Notes: generated from the sequence alone by a model not told the origin. Positions 25,827 through 35,326 are shown, counted from the stretch's first letter. The stretch: DNA of 64,000 nt from Paenibacillus sp. FSL W8-0186 (GCF_037969765.1 NZ_CP150207.1:3403001-3467000); one strand, 5' to 3'. Made by a program: numbers and translations.

Positions 25827-26008
25827 GTGCTTCCTCCTTAACCTCCATAAGAACAACGTTTATGCTTCCTACTACTTCATGATGAACCAAAATGCCGGTA
25901 TTCTATTACACCGATTTCAAACAAAAAAAACCCGTGACATGCTCTCTCCACAAAAATGGGCAAGATAAAAACGCAGCTCTTTTTCCGGAAGACAGCATAT
26001 CACAGGAA

Positions 26009-26242
26009 TCATTTAAAAGGGCGCCAGCGCGCGTTCAACCAGTCCAGCAGCTCCTTCCAGGGAATGAGCGGACCTTGGTCGATATCCTTATATTTGCCGA
26101 TCGTATAACCGACATACAGGAGAAGCGCACAAAATAACATGTTCCAAAATCCGAAAAACAGATAAATGGGAATTAGAAATATCGCGGCTGCCGTTCCCAG
26201 CAGGCGTCCCTTGTAATCCTCCCATATTTGCTTCCAATTCAT
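26009..26242 (-). CDS. DUF2273 small membrane protein
   Basis: A 77-residue protein with two hydrophobic helices (about 14-33 and 33-50) and a charged C-terminus, of the DUF2273 family that accompanies Asp23 and AmaP in cell-envelope stress loci. ATG at 26242 is chosen because GGGGTGAAG lies upstream; a GTG four codons earlier abuts that sequence. It follows amaP by 14 bases. The 25827-26008 gap downstream holds nothing recognisable. Confidence 0.75.
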   Translation of the reverse strand: MNWKQIWEDYKGRLLGTAAAIFLIPIYLFFGFWNMLFCALLLYVGYTIGKYKDIDQGPLIPWKELLDWLNARWRPFK

Positions 26243-26256
26243 TGGGATCTTCACCC

Positions 26257-26796
26257 CTATTCGACCCGGCTTTTGATCGCAGGTGACTGTACAACGTTAG
26301 CAACATACACCGATACGTATGAAACGGGAATACCCGTAATTTCTTCTACATGATCATGCACCTGCTTCTGCACTTCCCCCGTGAGCTCCGGAATGGAAGT
26401 CTCGCCGTCCACCAATGCGCGGACGATAATTTCCAGACCCGAGTCCGTGATGCGAATACGCGTCTTTACGTCACGAATGCCGCGTACCCGTGACGCCGCT
26501 TTTAAGGATAAATTCTCGATGGTCTCGACCGAAATTTGAATATCCCCGTACTCTGTCCTCTGGTCGATGGAAGGAAGCGAACCGCGGTCCCGCTTGATCG
26601 AAATATAGAAAAAGCGAATGCTTAGCAGAAACAGAAGAGCAGCCACGCTGATCGCAGCAATAATCCATGACCTGTTGTCATATTGCTTCAGCTCAACAGG
26701 CACAGCGTTTGTCACCAGGAGGATGGCGATGACAGAAATTATTCCGATGCTTAAGCTGTAAATAAACAGCAGCAGTCTGTCCAAAATTTTGGGCAC
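26257..26796 (-). CDS. amaP: Alkaline shock response membrane anchor AmaP
   Basis: A 179-residue protein with two N-terminal transmembrane helices (about 7-28 and 45-64) followed by an Asp23-like domain (ETIENLSLKAASRVRGI, IIVRALVDGETSIPELT). In Staphylococcus AmaP anchors Asp23 to the membrane. Start is GTG at 26796; AAGGAGG is 13 bases upstream, a rather long spacing. It sits between asp23 and the DUF2273 gene, forming an envelope-stress trio. Confidence 0.85.
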   Translation of the reverse strand: MPKILDRLLLFIYSLSIGIISVIAILLVTNAVPVELKQYDNRSWIIAAISVAALLFLLSIRFFYISIKRDRGSLPSIDQRTEYGDIQISVETIENLSLKAASRVRGIRDVKTRIRITDSGLEIIVRALVDGETSIPELTGEVQKQVHDHVEEITGIPVSYVSVYVANVVQSPAIKSRVE

Positions 26797-26825
26797 GACG
26801 GATAGAGCCTCCTTAAATTATAGTA

Positions 26826-26852
26826 AACCCCTGACGGTGATCGTCGGGGGTT
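26826..26852. terminator. Hairpin between asp23 and amaP
   Basis: AACCCCTGACG and CGTCGGGGGTT form an 11-bp stem with one G-T pair and a 5-base loop. The T-run on the minus strand is interrupted, so it may attenuate rather than stop transcription into amaP. Confidence 0.5.
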
Positions 26853-26865
26853 CTTAGCTTAATCT

Positions 26866-27273
26866 TTATTTCACCCTATGGCTCAGTTCCGTCTCTTCAC
26901 TTTTCTCAGCCGCCTTAAAAATGACGTCGTGAATATGTACGTTAACTTCAACCACAGTCAGTCCGGTCATCGTTTCGATCGAACGCTTCACGTTGCGTTG
27001 AATTTCCGTAGCCACCTCCGGCAAGCGATTGCCGTATTCGACGATAACGGATACATCAACAGCCGCCTCGCGCTGGCCGACTTCAACCTTCACGCCTTTG
27101 GACAGATTCTTTCTGCCAAGCAGCTCGACAATGCCGCCTGCGAATCCGCCGCTCATGCCGGCAACGCCTTTCACTTCAACCGTAGCCAGCCCGGCGATCA
27201 CTTCGATAACCTCGGGTGCAATTTGAATTTCTCCGATATCTGTGCGTTCAAATTCCGTAGGCAATGTACTCAT
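26866..27273 (-). CDS. asp23: Asp23/Gls24 family envelope stress protein
   Basis: A 135-residue Asp23 family protein (B. subtilis YqhY position): GEIQIAPEVIEVIAGLATVEVKGV near the start (read as IAPEVIEVIAGLA and VEVKGV), GGFAGGIVELLG, and the C-terminal VEVNVHIHDVIF. Such proteins are abundant, membrane-associated through AmaP, and in bacilli influence acetyl-CoA carboxylase. ATG at 27273 is preferred; an ATG three codons earlier touches the AGGTGG. It follows accC. Confidence 0.88.
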   Translation of the reverse strand: MSTLPTEFERTDIGEIQIAPEVIEVIAGLATVEVKGVAGMSGGFAGGIVELLGRKNLSKGVKVEVGQREAAVDVSVIVEYGNRLPEVATEIQRNVKRSIETMTGLTVVEVNVHIHDVIFKAAEKSEETELSHRVK

Positions 27274-27342
27274 TACTATCATCCACCTCTCAATAAGTTT
27301 GACGAAACCTCATGACAAAGAGGCTGGCCACTTATTATAAAT

Positions 27343-27371
27343 ACTATATCATTTCAGGATCATTATGACAA
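27343..27371 (-). promoter_or_regulatory. Sigma-A promoter of asp23
   Basis: Minus-strand TTGTCA (27371-27366), 17-base spacer, TATAGT (27348-27343), about 70 bases before the asp23 start; it would allow expression independent of accBC. Confidence 0.6.
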
Positions 27372-27385
27372 ACGGCCGGCGAATT

Positions 27386-28729
27386 CTAAATCTCATTTTC
27401 TTCCAAAAACTTAATATCAAAATCGCCTCGGATAAACACCGGATGATCCAGCAGTTTTTGATGGAAAGGGATGGTCGTATGAATACCTTCGATCGCAAAT
27501 TCAGCCAGGGCACGCTTCATTTTGGCAATGGCCTCCTCGCGGGTCGGAGCCCAGACGATCAGCTTGGCTATCATGGAATCGTAGTGCGGGGAAATGGTAT
27601 ATCCCGGATATGCGCCGCTGTCCACGCGAACTCCAGGTCCGCCCGGCGCCAGATAAAACCCGATCTTGCCCGGAGACGGCATAAAATTACGGGTAGGGTC
27701 CTCCGCATTGATCCGGCATTCGATCGACCAGCCGTTAATGACGACATCCTCCTGTTTGAAGGATAACGGATTGCCTTCGGCAACGGAGATCATTTCCTGG
27801 ATCAAGTCAATGCCGGTAATCATTTCTGTGACCGGATGCTCTACCTGGATACGCGTGTTCATCTCCATGAAATAGAACTGGCCGTCGGGGCCTAACAGAA
27901 ATTCCAGCGTCCCTGCCCCGGAATAGTTCACAGCAAGAGCTGCGCGCACAGCGGCCTCTCCCATTTCCTGTCGCTTCTCGGGCGTCAGCACTGGGCACGG
28001 GGCCTCTTCCACCAGCTTCTGGCGTCTGCGCTGTACTGAGCAATCACGTTCTCCCAAATGGACGGCATTGCCATGCTTGTCCGCAATAATCTGGATTTCA
28101 ACGTGCTTCATGCCTGTTAAATATTTCTCCAAGTATACGCCGGCGTTGCCGAAAGCCTTTTGCGCTTCCTGCTGTGCCATCGTGATTTGCTGAATCAGCG
28201 ACGCTTCGTCCTCAGCGAGGCGAATGCCTTTGCCGCCGCCTCCGGCTGTCGCCTTAATGATCACCGGATAACCGATATCACGCGCGACCATAACCGCTTC
28301 ATCGAGGTCTTCGACCAGGCCGTCGGAGCCAGGGATAACCGGGACATTTGCGTTTTTCATTGTTTGCTTCGCCACAGACTTGTCGCCCATTTTTGTAATG
28401 GCTTCCGGAGAAGGGCCGATAAAGGTAATATTGCAGGAATCGCATATCTCCGCGAAATCCGCATTCTCGGCCAGGAAGCCGTAGCCCGGATGAATCGCGT
28501 CGCATTCTGTCAGCGTTGCTACGCTCATCAAGTTTGTAAAATTCAAGTAGCTGTCTTTGGACAAGGTCGGTCCAATGCAATAAGCTTCATCTGCAAGCCG
28601 GACATGGAGCGAATCCTTATCCGCTTCAGAATACACGGCTACAGTAGAAATGCCGAGTTCCCGGCAAGCGCGGATAATCCGCACGGCGATTTCACCGCGG
28701 TTTGCAATCAATACTTTTTGAAATTTCAC
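27386..28729 (-). CDS. accC: Biotin carboxylase subunit of acetyl-CoA carboxylase
   Basis: AccC carboxylates the biotin on AccB with bicarbonate and ATP, the first half of malonyl-CoA synthesis. The 447-residue ATP-grasp enzyme shows [28 protein letters not shown], the glycine loop [31 protein letters not shown] (split: [16 protein letters not shown]), [14 protein letters not shown] and the C-terminal domain. Start GTG at 28729 with AAGGAGG. It lies 63 bases downstream of accB. Confidence 0.97.
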   Translation of the reverse strand: MKFQKVLIANRGEIAVRIIRACRELGISTVAVYSEADKDSLHVRLADEAYCIGPTLSKDSYLNFTNLMSVATLTECDAIHPGYGFLAENADFAEICDSCNITFIGPSPEAITKMGDKSVAKQTMKNANVPVIPGSDGLVEDLDEAVMVARDIGYPVIIKATAGGGGKGIRLAEDEASLIQQITMAQQEAQKAFGNAGVYLEKYLTGMKHVEIQIIADKHGNAVHLGERDCSVQRRRQKLVEEAPCPVLTPEKRQEMGEAAVRAALAVNYSGAGTLEFLLGPDGQFYFMEMNTRIQVEHPVTEMITGIDLIQEMISVAEGNPLSFKQEDVVINGWSIECRINAEDPTRNFMPSPGKIGFYLAPGGPGVRVDSGAYPGYTISPHYDSMIAKLIVWAPTREEAIAKMKRALAEFAIEGIHTTIPFHQKLLDHPVFIRGDFDIKFLEENEI

Positions 28730-28792
28730 TGATTTCCCATCCTCCTTGGAAAGCTAGATAAGACCTTCAATAAGGCCTCTTTTAACCGTAGC

Positions 28793-29293
28793 TTATTCCG
28801 GCTTCACCAAAAAGAGAGGCTGTCCATATTCCACGAGCTGCCCGTTCTCTACGAGAATATCGACGATCTCGCCCTTCACTTCCGCCTCCAGCTCGTTCAT
28901 CAGCTTCATCGCTTCAATAATACAGACGGTCGTCTTTACGCCTACCTTGTCTCCTACGTTTACATAAGGATTTGCATCCGGGGAAGAAGCTCTATAGAAT
29001 GTTCCAACCATCGGGGACACAATCTTATGTAGGTTAGCATCGGCAGCTGCGCTTTCCGCGCCCTGTGCTGCAGCCGGAACCTGAGCGTTATCCGCAGCGG
29101 CAGAGATTGCTTGTCCAGTTGCTGCAGCAACTTGCGGCAGACTAGGCACTACCGCCGGTTGAACATGCACAAGCTCGCTTTTGCCTGGCTTGCGAATACA
29201 TAGCCTTGTACCTTCATTTTCGATTTCAAGCTCATGAACCGAGGTTTTATCCACCAGCTCAATCAGCTCTTTGATTTCATTCAATTTGAACAT
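28793..29293 (-). CDS. accB: Biotin carboxyl carrier protein
   Basis: A 166-residue BCCP. The N-terminal helix [18 protein letters not shown] is followed by an Ala/Gln/Pro-rich linker and the C-terminal biotinyl domain with the biotin Lys in EAMKLMNEL and the family 'thumb' FYRASSPDA. Start ATG at 29293 with AAGGAG. First gene of accB-accC. Confidence 0.96.
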   Translation of the reverse strand: MFKLNEIKELIELVDKTSVHELEIENEGTRLCIRKPGKSELVHVQPAVVPSLPQVAAATGQAISAAADNAQVPAAAQGAESAAADANLHKIVSPMVGTFYRASSPDANPYVNVGDKVGVKTTVCIIEAMKLMNELEAEVKGEIVDILVENGQLVEYGQPLFLVKPE

Positions 29294-29357
29294 ATTTTTT
29301 CTTCACTCCTTCAGCTTTTTCGCAAAGCTCGGGCCTTTTCGCATCATAACTTTATGT

Positions 29358-29366
29358 ATTATATCA
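29358..29366 (-). promoter_or_regulatory. Extended -10 promoter of accB
   Basis: TGATATAAT on the minus strand, about 65 bases upstream of accB and immediately after the spoIIIAH terminator. No clear -35 or FapR site is seen. Confidence 0.45.
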
Positions 29367-29384
29367 CAATCGATCAAAATGGAA

Positions 29385-29409
29385 AGAGTCCAAGATTCCC
29401 TTGGACTCT
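29385..29409 (-). terminator. Terminator after the spoIIIA operon
   Basis: AGAGTCCAAG (29385-29394) and CTTGGACTCT (29400-29409) form a perfect 10-bp stem 54 bases beyond the spoIIIAH stop; the T-run is short. Confidence 0.7.
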
Positions 29410-29462
29410 CCGGCTCAATCGGCAAATGAATAATTTTAATGCGGGTAATCCAAGCAGGCGCA

Positions 29463-30245
29463 CTATTGTGAAACGTACTGTACTTTGACTTTATCCTGGG
29501 ATACGCCAAGCTCCTTGATCACCATATCGACGATGTTTACGGCATCTTTCACCTGAAGCTTTTCGCTGATCACGACGACCCGGTAGCTGTCATTATCTTC
29601 GGCCACGACCGCATTGGCATACTGCTGCTGGAGACGCTCCTCGATATCCATGATTTTAGCTTCCTTTTCTTCCAGTGCACTCAGCTGCTGCTGGGCCATC
29701 GTCGCTTCATCCAGCGTTTTCTTTTCGTCATTCATCGTTTGCAGGAGCTGCTCCTGCTTCTTCATGTTCTGCTCGGCGCGGTCCATCTGATAAGCAGTCA
29801 ATGAATCTCTCGATAAAATTCCTTCCGACTCCAGCTTCTTGAGTACATCTTCATCTTTGGCGCTTTCGGAAGCAGTGTCCTTATCCGCCGGCTTCGGCTG
29901 GTCGGTCTTCGCCTTGTCGGCCGCCTCGCCGTTATTTGCCTCCATGCTCTGGGAAGCGTCTGTCCCTTCGTTGTCCTGAACGGTCTCATCCTTGCCGTCA
30001 AGGGCCTCCTTCGCAGCCTCATCCCCGGCAGTAACCTCGGAGACGATAATATCATCATCCGACAATGCGCTGCCTTCGACGATGGCTTCGTCATCTGCAG
30101 CCTGCTCCATCATCGTCACCTGTTTGCCATCCGTAGTTTTGGGCTTATTCATTCCTGTCTCTTCAGTAAACAAATAATAAGCCGAGAGAATAACCATCAA
30201 GCTGAGCATGGAGACGAGCCAAATTGTCTGTCTTTTCGATTTCAT
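29463..30245 (-). CDS. spoIIIAH: Stage III sporulation protein AH
   Basis: SpoIIIAH (mother-cell membrane) binds forespore SpoIIQ to build the channel joining the two cells during engulfment. The 260-residue product has one N-terminal transmembrane helix (about 5-25), a long acidic low-complexity spacer rich in Asp, Glu, Ala and Lys (about 30-130), and the C-terminal EscJ/YscJ-like ring domain (MMAQQQLSALEEKEAKIMDIEERL helix, VVISEKLQVKDAVNIVDMVIKELG). The spacer is longer than in B. subtilis. ATG at 30245 with GGAGG. Last gene of the operon. Confidence 0.93.
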   Translation of the reverse strand: MKSKRQTIWLVSMLSLMVILSAYYLFTEETGMNKPKTTDGKQVTMMEQAADDEAIVEGSALSDDDIIVSEVTAGDEAAKEALDGKDETVQDNEGTDASQSMEANNGEAADKAKTDQPKPADKDTASESAKDEDVLKKLESEGILSRDSLTAYQMDRAEQNMKKQEQLLQTMNDEKKTLDEATMAQQQLSALEEKEAKIMDIEERLQQQYANAVVAEDNDSYRVVVISEKLQVKDAVNIVDMVIKELGVSQDKVKVQYVSQ

Positions 30246-30319
30246 TGTTTTTCCTCCTAGAATCAAAGTTTTTGATTTTTGATATTTTAAATATTTTTAA
30301 TATCGATGCCCTGCAGGAT

Positions 30320-30964
30320 TTACTGCGATTGTTTTCTGGGGACGACGGAAATCCGGTAGGCAGGCACATTCAGACCCTTTTCGACCGCGTCAACGATCAG
30401 GTTTTTGACGGTCTTGTTTTCAGCACCCCTGGCCACAATGAGCACGCCGCGAACTTTCGGCTTGATCTTTTTGGTGATAATCGGCTTCTCGCTGCCGCTT
30501 TCTTCATTCGTGACGATCTGTCCATCGCGGGTGTACTGCGTAATATGGCGCTTCCCCCCATCCTTATCATTCTCCTCGGTCAGCTGCTGCGTGTCTTTTG
30601 TATTGCGGCCAATGATCAGTTCCTCCGTGGAATCGATCGTAACGAGAACGTCAACAGCGCCGACGCCAACGATCTTCTCCAGAATCTCTTTCGTTTTATT
30701 CTCCAGCGACAGCTCGATTGCATCGAAGCTGCCTTCCCCCCCGCCTTGGTCGGGCAGCGCGGACGTCAGCATCTCCTGCCCTGCGGGAGGTTCTCTCCCT
30801 GCACCGCCTGTATCAATCTGCTTCACATTAACGAAAGAATTAAACAGCATGATCGCTACGCCGATTAACCCAAGTATAATAAGCAGCCGATATGCGTTTA
30901 CCTTCTTTTTCCCTTCCAAGCCGCTTCCGATCAGCGACTCCAGCTTCTTCCACCAATTCAGCAT
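30320..30964 (-). CDS. spoIIIAG: Stage III sporulation protein AG
   Basis: A 214-residue mother-cell membrane protein whose soluble domain forms the large ring of the SpoIIIA-SpoIIQ channel. One transmembrane helix (about 24-44, LLIILGLIGVAIMLF), then LENKTKEILEKIVGVGAVDVLVTI and PKVRGVLIVARGAENKTVKNLIVDAVEKGL (short cores: LEKIVGVGAVDVLV, RGVLIVARGAENK). ATG at 30964 with GAGGGGGAT. Confidence 0.94.
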   Translation of the reverse strand: MLNWWKKLESLIGSGLEGKKKVNAYRLLIILGLIGVAIMLFNSFVNVKQIDTGGAGREPPAGQEMLTSALPDQGGGEGSFDAIELSLENKTKEILEKIVGVGAVDVLVTIDSTEELIIGRNTKDTQQLTEENDKDGGKRHITQYTRDGQIVTNEESGSEKPIITKKIKPKVRGVLIVARGAENKTVKNLIVDAVEKGLNVPAYRISVVPRKQSQ

Positions 30965-30978
30965 CAATATCCCCCTCG

Positions 30979-31839
30979 CTATTTCGCATTTTCCGGTAGT
31001 ATGATATGTACGAGCTCTTTCGGGATTCCCCAGTCACGCGACAGCAATCCGGCAATTTGCCGGCTGAGTCCGCTTGAACCCGTTTCCTGAGAAACGCTTT
31101 CTCCATACAGGCCAGGCTCCTGACGATTCTCATTCCCAGTATGGATCCCTTCTCCGGTTGAACCGCTTATCAGAGTATCCTTCTCGTTATTTTTTGTGCC
31201 GGTATTGCTGGCTATATCGCTACCGCTGCTATCAGCTATGACGGGGATGCTGTCCTCGTCCCCCGGCTCCTTTTTCTGGGGCTTCACTTCAATACGCACA
31301 GGCTCCACTGGCGCTATAATAATCTGTGCAGAGTCATTCCGGCTGCTGCTGGCTTGATTCTCTATGGGGGAAGCCTCCTGTTCCTGCTCTACTTCCGCTA
31401 TATACACTTCTATCGCTGAGATAGTGGGCTCCGCGTCGTTTTTGTCCGACTCCAGCCGGACCGCTACCCGCTGCACAGGCTGTCCGGTTTCCCGTTCGAT
31501 TTGCTCCTTCATCCGGGCGGCCGCCTCCTCGCCAGCCCATTGCATCGCCTCCTGCTGCCTTTGCATTCTCATTTGCTCCCCCTGCCGCAATATTTCCTCG
31601 GTGCCTGCCGTTGGCATCTCCTCATTACCGCTATCGTCCATAAAGGCCATTTCCAGCCTCCGTTCTGCATCCGGGGCGAATAGGCGCATTACCGGGGAGA
31701 TTAACGTCAGCAATATGAGCAGGCTAACTACAAGTTTCACGTATCTCTCCATTGAACGATTAGGAAGCAGCAGATCGATGAACGTCGCCAGAAGTACGAC
31801 AAAAATAATCTCCTTCAGCCATTCCGCCAGCCAGGTCAT
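30979..31839 (-). CDS. spoIIIAF: Stage III sporulation protein AF
   Basis: SpoIIIAF has two N-terminal transmembrane helices (about 10-27 and 34-52, with LLLPNRSMERYVKLV between them, a strong family mark) and a soluble ring-building domain. At 286 residues it is longer than the roughly 200-residue B. subtilis protein: an extra Ser/Asn/Gly/Glu-rich segment (about 165-250) precedes the final helix QIAGLLSRDWGIPKELVHI. ATG at 31839 with GGTGGTGAT. Confidence 0.92.
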   Translation of the reverse strand: MTWLAEWLKEIIFVVLLATFIDLLLPNRSMERYVKLVVSLLILLTLISPVMRLFAPDAERRLEMAFMDDSGNEEMPTAGTEEILRQGEQMRMQRQQEAMQWAGEEAAARMKEQIERETGQPVQRVAVRLESDKNDAEPTISAIEVYIAEVEQEQEASPIENQASSSRNDSAQIIIAPVEPVRIEVKPQKKEPGDEDSIPVIADSSGSDIASNTGTKNNEKDTLISGSTGEGIHTGNENRQEPGLYGESVSQETGSSGLSRQIAGLLSRDWGIPKELVHIILPENAK

Positions 31840-31863
31840 CAAAAAATCACCACCACATCTCTT

Positions 31864-33063
31864 CTATCTCATCATCACCGTCACATTGCCTGCGGTTAAC
31901 GTAATCGTGATGGCGAGGAAGAACATCAATCCTACTGCGGCAAGGGCAGCAAATACGTAGATCATGCTTTTGCCAATTGTCTCCAAGCAGGACACGATCG
32001 GCGTCTCGCCAAGCGGCTGCATTACCGCTGCCGACAAATTGTATATCAGCGCCAGCGTTAATATTTTTATGGCGGGAAAAGCGCACAAAAACAGCAGAAT
32101 GATCACGCCAACGAGGCCGATCGAGTTTTTGACGAGCAGCGAGGCTGAAATCACAGTATCTGTAGCATCGGCAAAAACCTTGCCGACGACCGGAACGAAG
32201 TTCCCGGTCAAATACTTGGCTGCCCGCAGCGTCACACCGTCCGCTACCGAGCCGGTAATGCCTTTCACCGAAATGACACCGAGAAAGACGGTCAACATAA
32301 CGCCGAGCAGAGTCATACTGATCGTACGCAGCAGATTGGCAAGCTGGGTCAGCTTGTACTTCTCTGACAAGGAGCTGACAATATGAAGGACAGCGGAGAA
32401 GAACAGCAGCGGAAATACGATCGTATGCACGACCGTACCCACGGTATGCACCATAAATACGACGAGAGGATGCGTGACAGAGACGGTGACCACATTGCCC
32501 ATCGAAGCGAGCAGTGTAAACAGCAGCGGAACCATTGCCATCATGAAATCAATCATGCCGCGGATGGCCTCCGTAGCATATGAGATCGCCACATAAAAGC
32601 TGTTGATCGCCAAAATAAGAATGACCATATAACAAATCGCGTAGGCGACTTTACTGACTTGCTTGCGTTCAAAGGCAGATTGAAAGGTTTCCAGAATCGA
32701 GCTGAATACCGACAGCAGTACGATCGTCGCCAGAATATGGCCGTTGTACAGCACCTCATGCCACATATATTTCAACAGTCCAGTGAAGCCCGCTTTGACG
32801 CTAAATGAATCTCCATTCGGATCCTGGAGCAGCATATCCATGAAAGAGGGCATTTTCTGGTCCGGAAAAAAACCGCCATATTCCTTCATCAACTGCTGCC
32901 AATAGGTTTCCACCTGATCCGTAGGCAGCTCCTCCGCCTGCTTCTTCACCCATCCGTCACCAGTTTCCGCCGTAACAAGCGGCAGGGGGCATAACAGGAA
33001 GAGACTGAGGACGAGCATAAGCATCGAACGCTTGCGCCAATTGAATATCTTCTTTTTCATCAT
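31864..33063 (-). CDS. spoIIIAE: Stage III sporulation protein AE
   Basis: A polytopic membrane protein of the SpoIIIA complex, about 399 residues: signal-like N-terminus (MLMLVLSLFLLCPLPLVTA), a soluble stretch, then about eight transmembrane helices with the repeated small-residue pattern seen in this family (GVMLTVFLGVISVKGITGSVADGV, cores GVISVKGITG and KYLTGNFVPVVGKV). The start at 33063 has GGGGACAG upstream; an ATG at 33078 overlapping the spoIIIAD stop is the alternative. Confidence 0.93.
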   Translation of the reverse strand: MMKKKIFNWRKRSMLMLVLSLFLLCPLPLVTAETGDGWVKKQAEELPTDQVETYWQQLMKEYGGFFPDQKMPSFMDMLLQDPNGDSFSVKAGFTGLLKYMWHEVLYNGHILATIVLLSVFSSILETFQSAFERKQVSKVAYAICYMVILILAINSFYVAISYATEAIRGMIDFMMAMVPLLFTLLASMGNVVTVSVTHPLVVFMVHTVGTVVHTIVFPLLFFSAVLHIVSSLSEKYKLTQLANLLRTISMTLLGVMLTVFLGVISVKGITGSVADGVTLRAAKYLTGNFVPVVGKVFADATDTVISASLLVKNSIGLVGVIILLFLCAFPAIKILTLALIYNLSAAVMQPLGETPIVSCLETIGKSMIYVFAALAAVGLMFFLAITITLTAGNVTVMMR

Positions 33064-33077
33064 CTGTCCCCATTTCA

Positions 33078-33467
33078 TTAAGCAGGCAGCATCCTCATGA
33101 CCGTTTCGATAATGATGCTGATGATCGGAATGGCCAATACCATAATAAGTATTTTGCCGGCAAGCTCGATTTTGGACGCGATGCTCTCCTGCCCGGCATC
33201 CCTTACGATCTGGGCCCCGAATTCGGCAATGTAGGCAATTCCAATGATCTTCAGGATCGTCTTGAGGTAGATCATCTGCACACCGGAGGATTCGGCCAGC
33301 TGCTCCAGCACCTCGATGATTCCGCCGATTTTCCCTGCCAAATACATAAAGATCATGATGCCCGTGGCAACCGTGATGAGGAACGCAAACATCGGCTTCT
33401 GTTCCTTGATGGTGAGGATGAGTATGGTGGCGATCAATCCCAAGCCTACGATCTGGATTATTTCCAC
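33078..33467 (-). CDS. spoIIIAD: Stage III sporulation protein AD
   Basis: A 129-residue, four-helix membrane protein (family length about 130) starting MEIIQIVGLGLIATIL and including TIKEQKPMFAFLI and EFGAQIVRDAGQESIASKIE (short cores). Start is GTG at 33467 with AGTAGGTGA; the longer frame upstream is a shadow of spoIIIAC. It lies 11 bases after spoIIIAC. Confidence 0.93.
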   Translation of the reverse strand: MEIIQIVGLGLIATILILTIKEQKPMFAFLITVATGIMIFMYLAGKIGGIIEVLEQLAESSGVQMIYLKTILKIIGIAYIAEFGAQIVRDAGQESIASKIELAGKILIMVLAIPIISIIIETVMRMLPA

Positions 33468-33478
33468 TGCCGTATCAC

Positions 33479-33682
33479 CTACTGGAATAAAAAGATCGAT
33501 TTGATTTCCTGAAAGAGATTGTCCAGCAATCGGATGACCATAAACAGCACGACGACGAACCCGATCACGGTCACCCAGTGTGCCATGTCCTCTTTGCCCA
33601 TTTGCTTGAGCACCGTGTGTATCATGGCGATAATGATGCCAATGCCTGCAATTTGAAATATGGCATTCACTTCTATGTTCAT
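33479..33682 (-). CDS. spoIIIAC: Stage III sporulation protein AC
   Basis: A 67-residue protein with two transmembrane helices (about 7-25 and 37-55) and the family motif IHTVLKQMGKEDMAHWVT between them. It matches the 68-residue B. subtilis protein in length and sits between AB and AD as expected. Confidence 0.93.
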   Translation of the reverse strand: MNIEVNAIFQIAGIGIIIAMIHTVLKQMGKEDMAHWVTVIGFVVVLFMVIRLLDNLFQEIKSIFLFQ

Positions 33683-33746
33683 TGTTCTGGCACCTCACGA
33701 TCATTTTTGCAGCGACATTTCGTCGGCGATGAGAGGGTAGTCGCAA

Positions 33747-34265
33747 TCAATAGAGCAGAATGACGATAAAAGCCCCGCCAAGCAATCCCAAGCTCCTGCA
33801 CATCTTTTCATAACGGGCTTGTTCTTCGCGAGCCGTCTGCTCCTCGCTCTCCAATTGGCGGACGGCTGTCGCGATATGCCCCAGCTGATTCGCCCGGTCG
33901 CTTGTCCCTAAAGTGAAGCCAAGCTGATGCATAACCTCTTTCTCCGACGCCTTCATGGCGGTATGCTTCCATCCCGTCTCGATCGCCTGATGCAGACTTT
34001 GCTGAGCCGTCCAATTCAGCGGCGGGTTCATTCTCCGGGCTGCTTCCTCAAACAGAATCTTGATCGGCTCGCTGCTTTGATCCGCCATGCGCTGCATCGC
34101 TTCGGGCAGCGGCGTGAAGCCGTACATAATTTCCGTCTCCAGCCGTTTCAGCGCCAGGATGAGCCTTCTAATCTGGTTGGGACGGCTGGCATATTGCCCC
34201 GCCTTCACCAGACCAGCCAGTGTGGCGGCAAGAAGCACTATGGCTGCGCCGAACATTTTAACCAT
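33747..34265 (-). CDS. spoIIIAB: Stage III sporulation protein AB
   Basis: A 172-residue protein with an N-terminal and a C-terminal hydrophobic helix flanking a helical domain; conserved RPNQIRRLILALKRLETEIMYG...PLPEAM (cores RPNQIRRL, LETEIMYGFTPLPEA). It resembles type II secretion GspF-like halves. ATG at 34265 with AGGGAACGAT overlaps the spoIIIAA stop by 8 bases. Confidence 0.92.
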   Translation of the reverse strand: MVKMFGAAIVLLAATLAGLVKAGQYASRPNQIRRLILALKRLETEIMYGFTPLPEAMQRMADQSSEPIKILFEEAARRMNPPLNWTAQQSLHQAIETGWKHTAMKASEKEVMHQLGFTLGTSDRANQLGHIATAVRQLESEEQTAREEQARYEKMCRSLGLLGGAFIVILLY

Positions 34266-35259
34266 ATCGTTCCCTGCCCTTCGCGCCGAGTCCTGAATGG
34301 TCAATTCCTCTCCGCTTGCCATCCCAGAGTCGATAGGCAATTCCGCCTTCACTGCGTCTGAGTACGGCATACATCTCGAAGAACGGCGGGTCAGTCAGCC
34401 TGGAAAGGGCAGGTCTGAGGGACAGCTCGTTTACATCGGAGCCATGCGCGGTGGCAATCACCTTCACTCCCGCATGCAAAGCCTCGGCAAGGGCATCCGC
34501 ATCCTCGGGCCGGCCGATTTCATCAACGATGATCACATCCGGGGACATCGAGCGGAGCATCATCATGATGCCTTCCGCCTTGGGACAGCCGTCCATAATG
34601 TCGGTTCTAGGACCGACGTCAAAGCTGGGCACCCCCCGCTTGCTTCCGGCAATCTCCGAACGCTCGTCGATTATGCCGACTTTGAGACCTGGCCATTTTG
34701 CCTCCGGATGCCCCCAGGCTCCGCTGCTGATTCCCCTGGCCAGATCGCGAATCAATGTCGTCTTTCCCTGCTGAGGGGGTGACAGGATCAGCGTATGGTA
34801 GACAGTTCTGTGCTTGAAATCAAGGAGCTGGGGCAATATCCGGTCGCCGATGCCCAGCACTTCTCTAGCGATCCTAACATTGAACCCGCTGATGTCCCGT
34901 AAATGCTCAACCCTGCCTCCGCTCAGCACGGTTCTGCCGGCAAGTCCGATTCTATGGCCTCCAGCAATCGTAATAAAGCCTTTGCGAAGCTCTTCCTCCA
35001 TCGTGTACAGCGAATGATTCGTTATTAAATCCAGGAGCCGGTTGCCGTCCTGCTTGCCTGGCTTATAAGCGGCGGCCGGATCGCCCGTTAGCCCGCCTTC
35101 CGGGGTCAGGTAATAATGCCGTCCGGCGGCGTTCACTTCCAGGGGCCGCCCCTCGCGGATGCGGATCTCCTCCAGGCCTGAGAACAATGCAGACGGCAGC
35201 TGAAGCAGCAAGGAACGGATTTGATCGGGAAATACAGATAGCCAGCTAGGGTTGCTCAT
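34258..35259 (-). CDS. spoIIIAA: Stage III sporulation protein AA (ATPase)
   Basis: The AAA-type ATPase energising the SpoIIIA feeding channel. The 333-residue sequence shows FNVRIAREVLG, Walker A PPQQGKTTLIRD (about 165), GIIDERSEIAG, RTDIMDGCPKAEGIMMMLRSM (cores DIMDGCPKAEG), Walker B VIIVDEIGRPEDA and ATAHGSDVNEL. ATG at 35259 has GGGGGTAC. First gene of the operon, preceded by a sigma-E promoter. Confidence 0.95.
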   Translation of the reverse strand: MSNPSWLSVFPDQIRSLLLQLPSALFSGLEEIRIREGRPLEVNAAGRHYYLTPEGGLTGDPAAAYKPGKQDGNRLLDLITNHSLYTMEEELRKGFITIAGGHRIGLAGRTVLSGGRVEHLRDISGFNVRIAREVLGIGDRILPQLLDFKHRTVYHTLILSPPQQGKTTLIRDLARGISSGAWGHPEAKWPGLKVGIIDERSEIAGSKRGVPSFDVGPRTDIMDGCPKAEGIMMMLRSMSPDVIIVDEIGRPEDADALAEALHAGVKVIATAHGSDVNELSLRPALSRLTDPPFFEMYAVLRRSEGGIAYRLWDGKRRGIDHSGLGAKGRERYG

Positions 35260-35326
35260 CGTTTGTACCCCCAATAACTTCTGCTTAATTTGCAGAATTC
35301 TATGTCTTAGCTTGTGTCATATCTCA

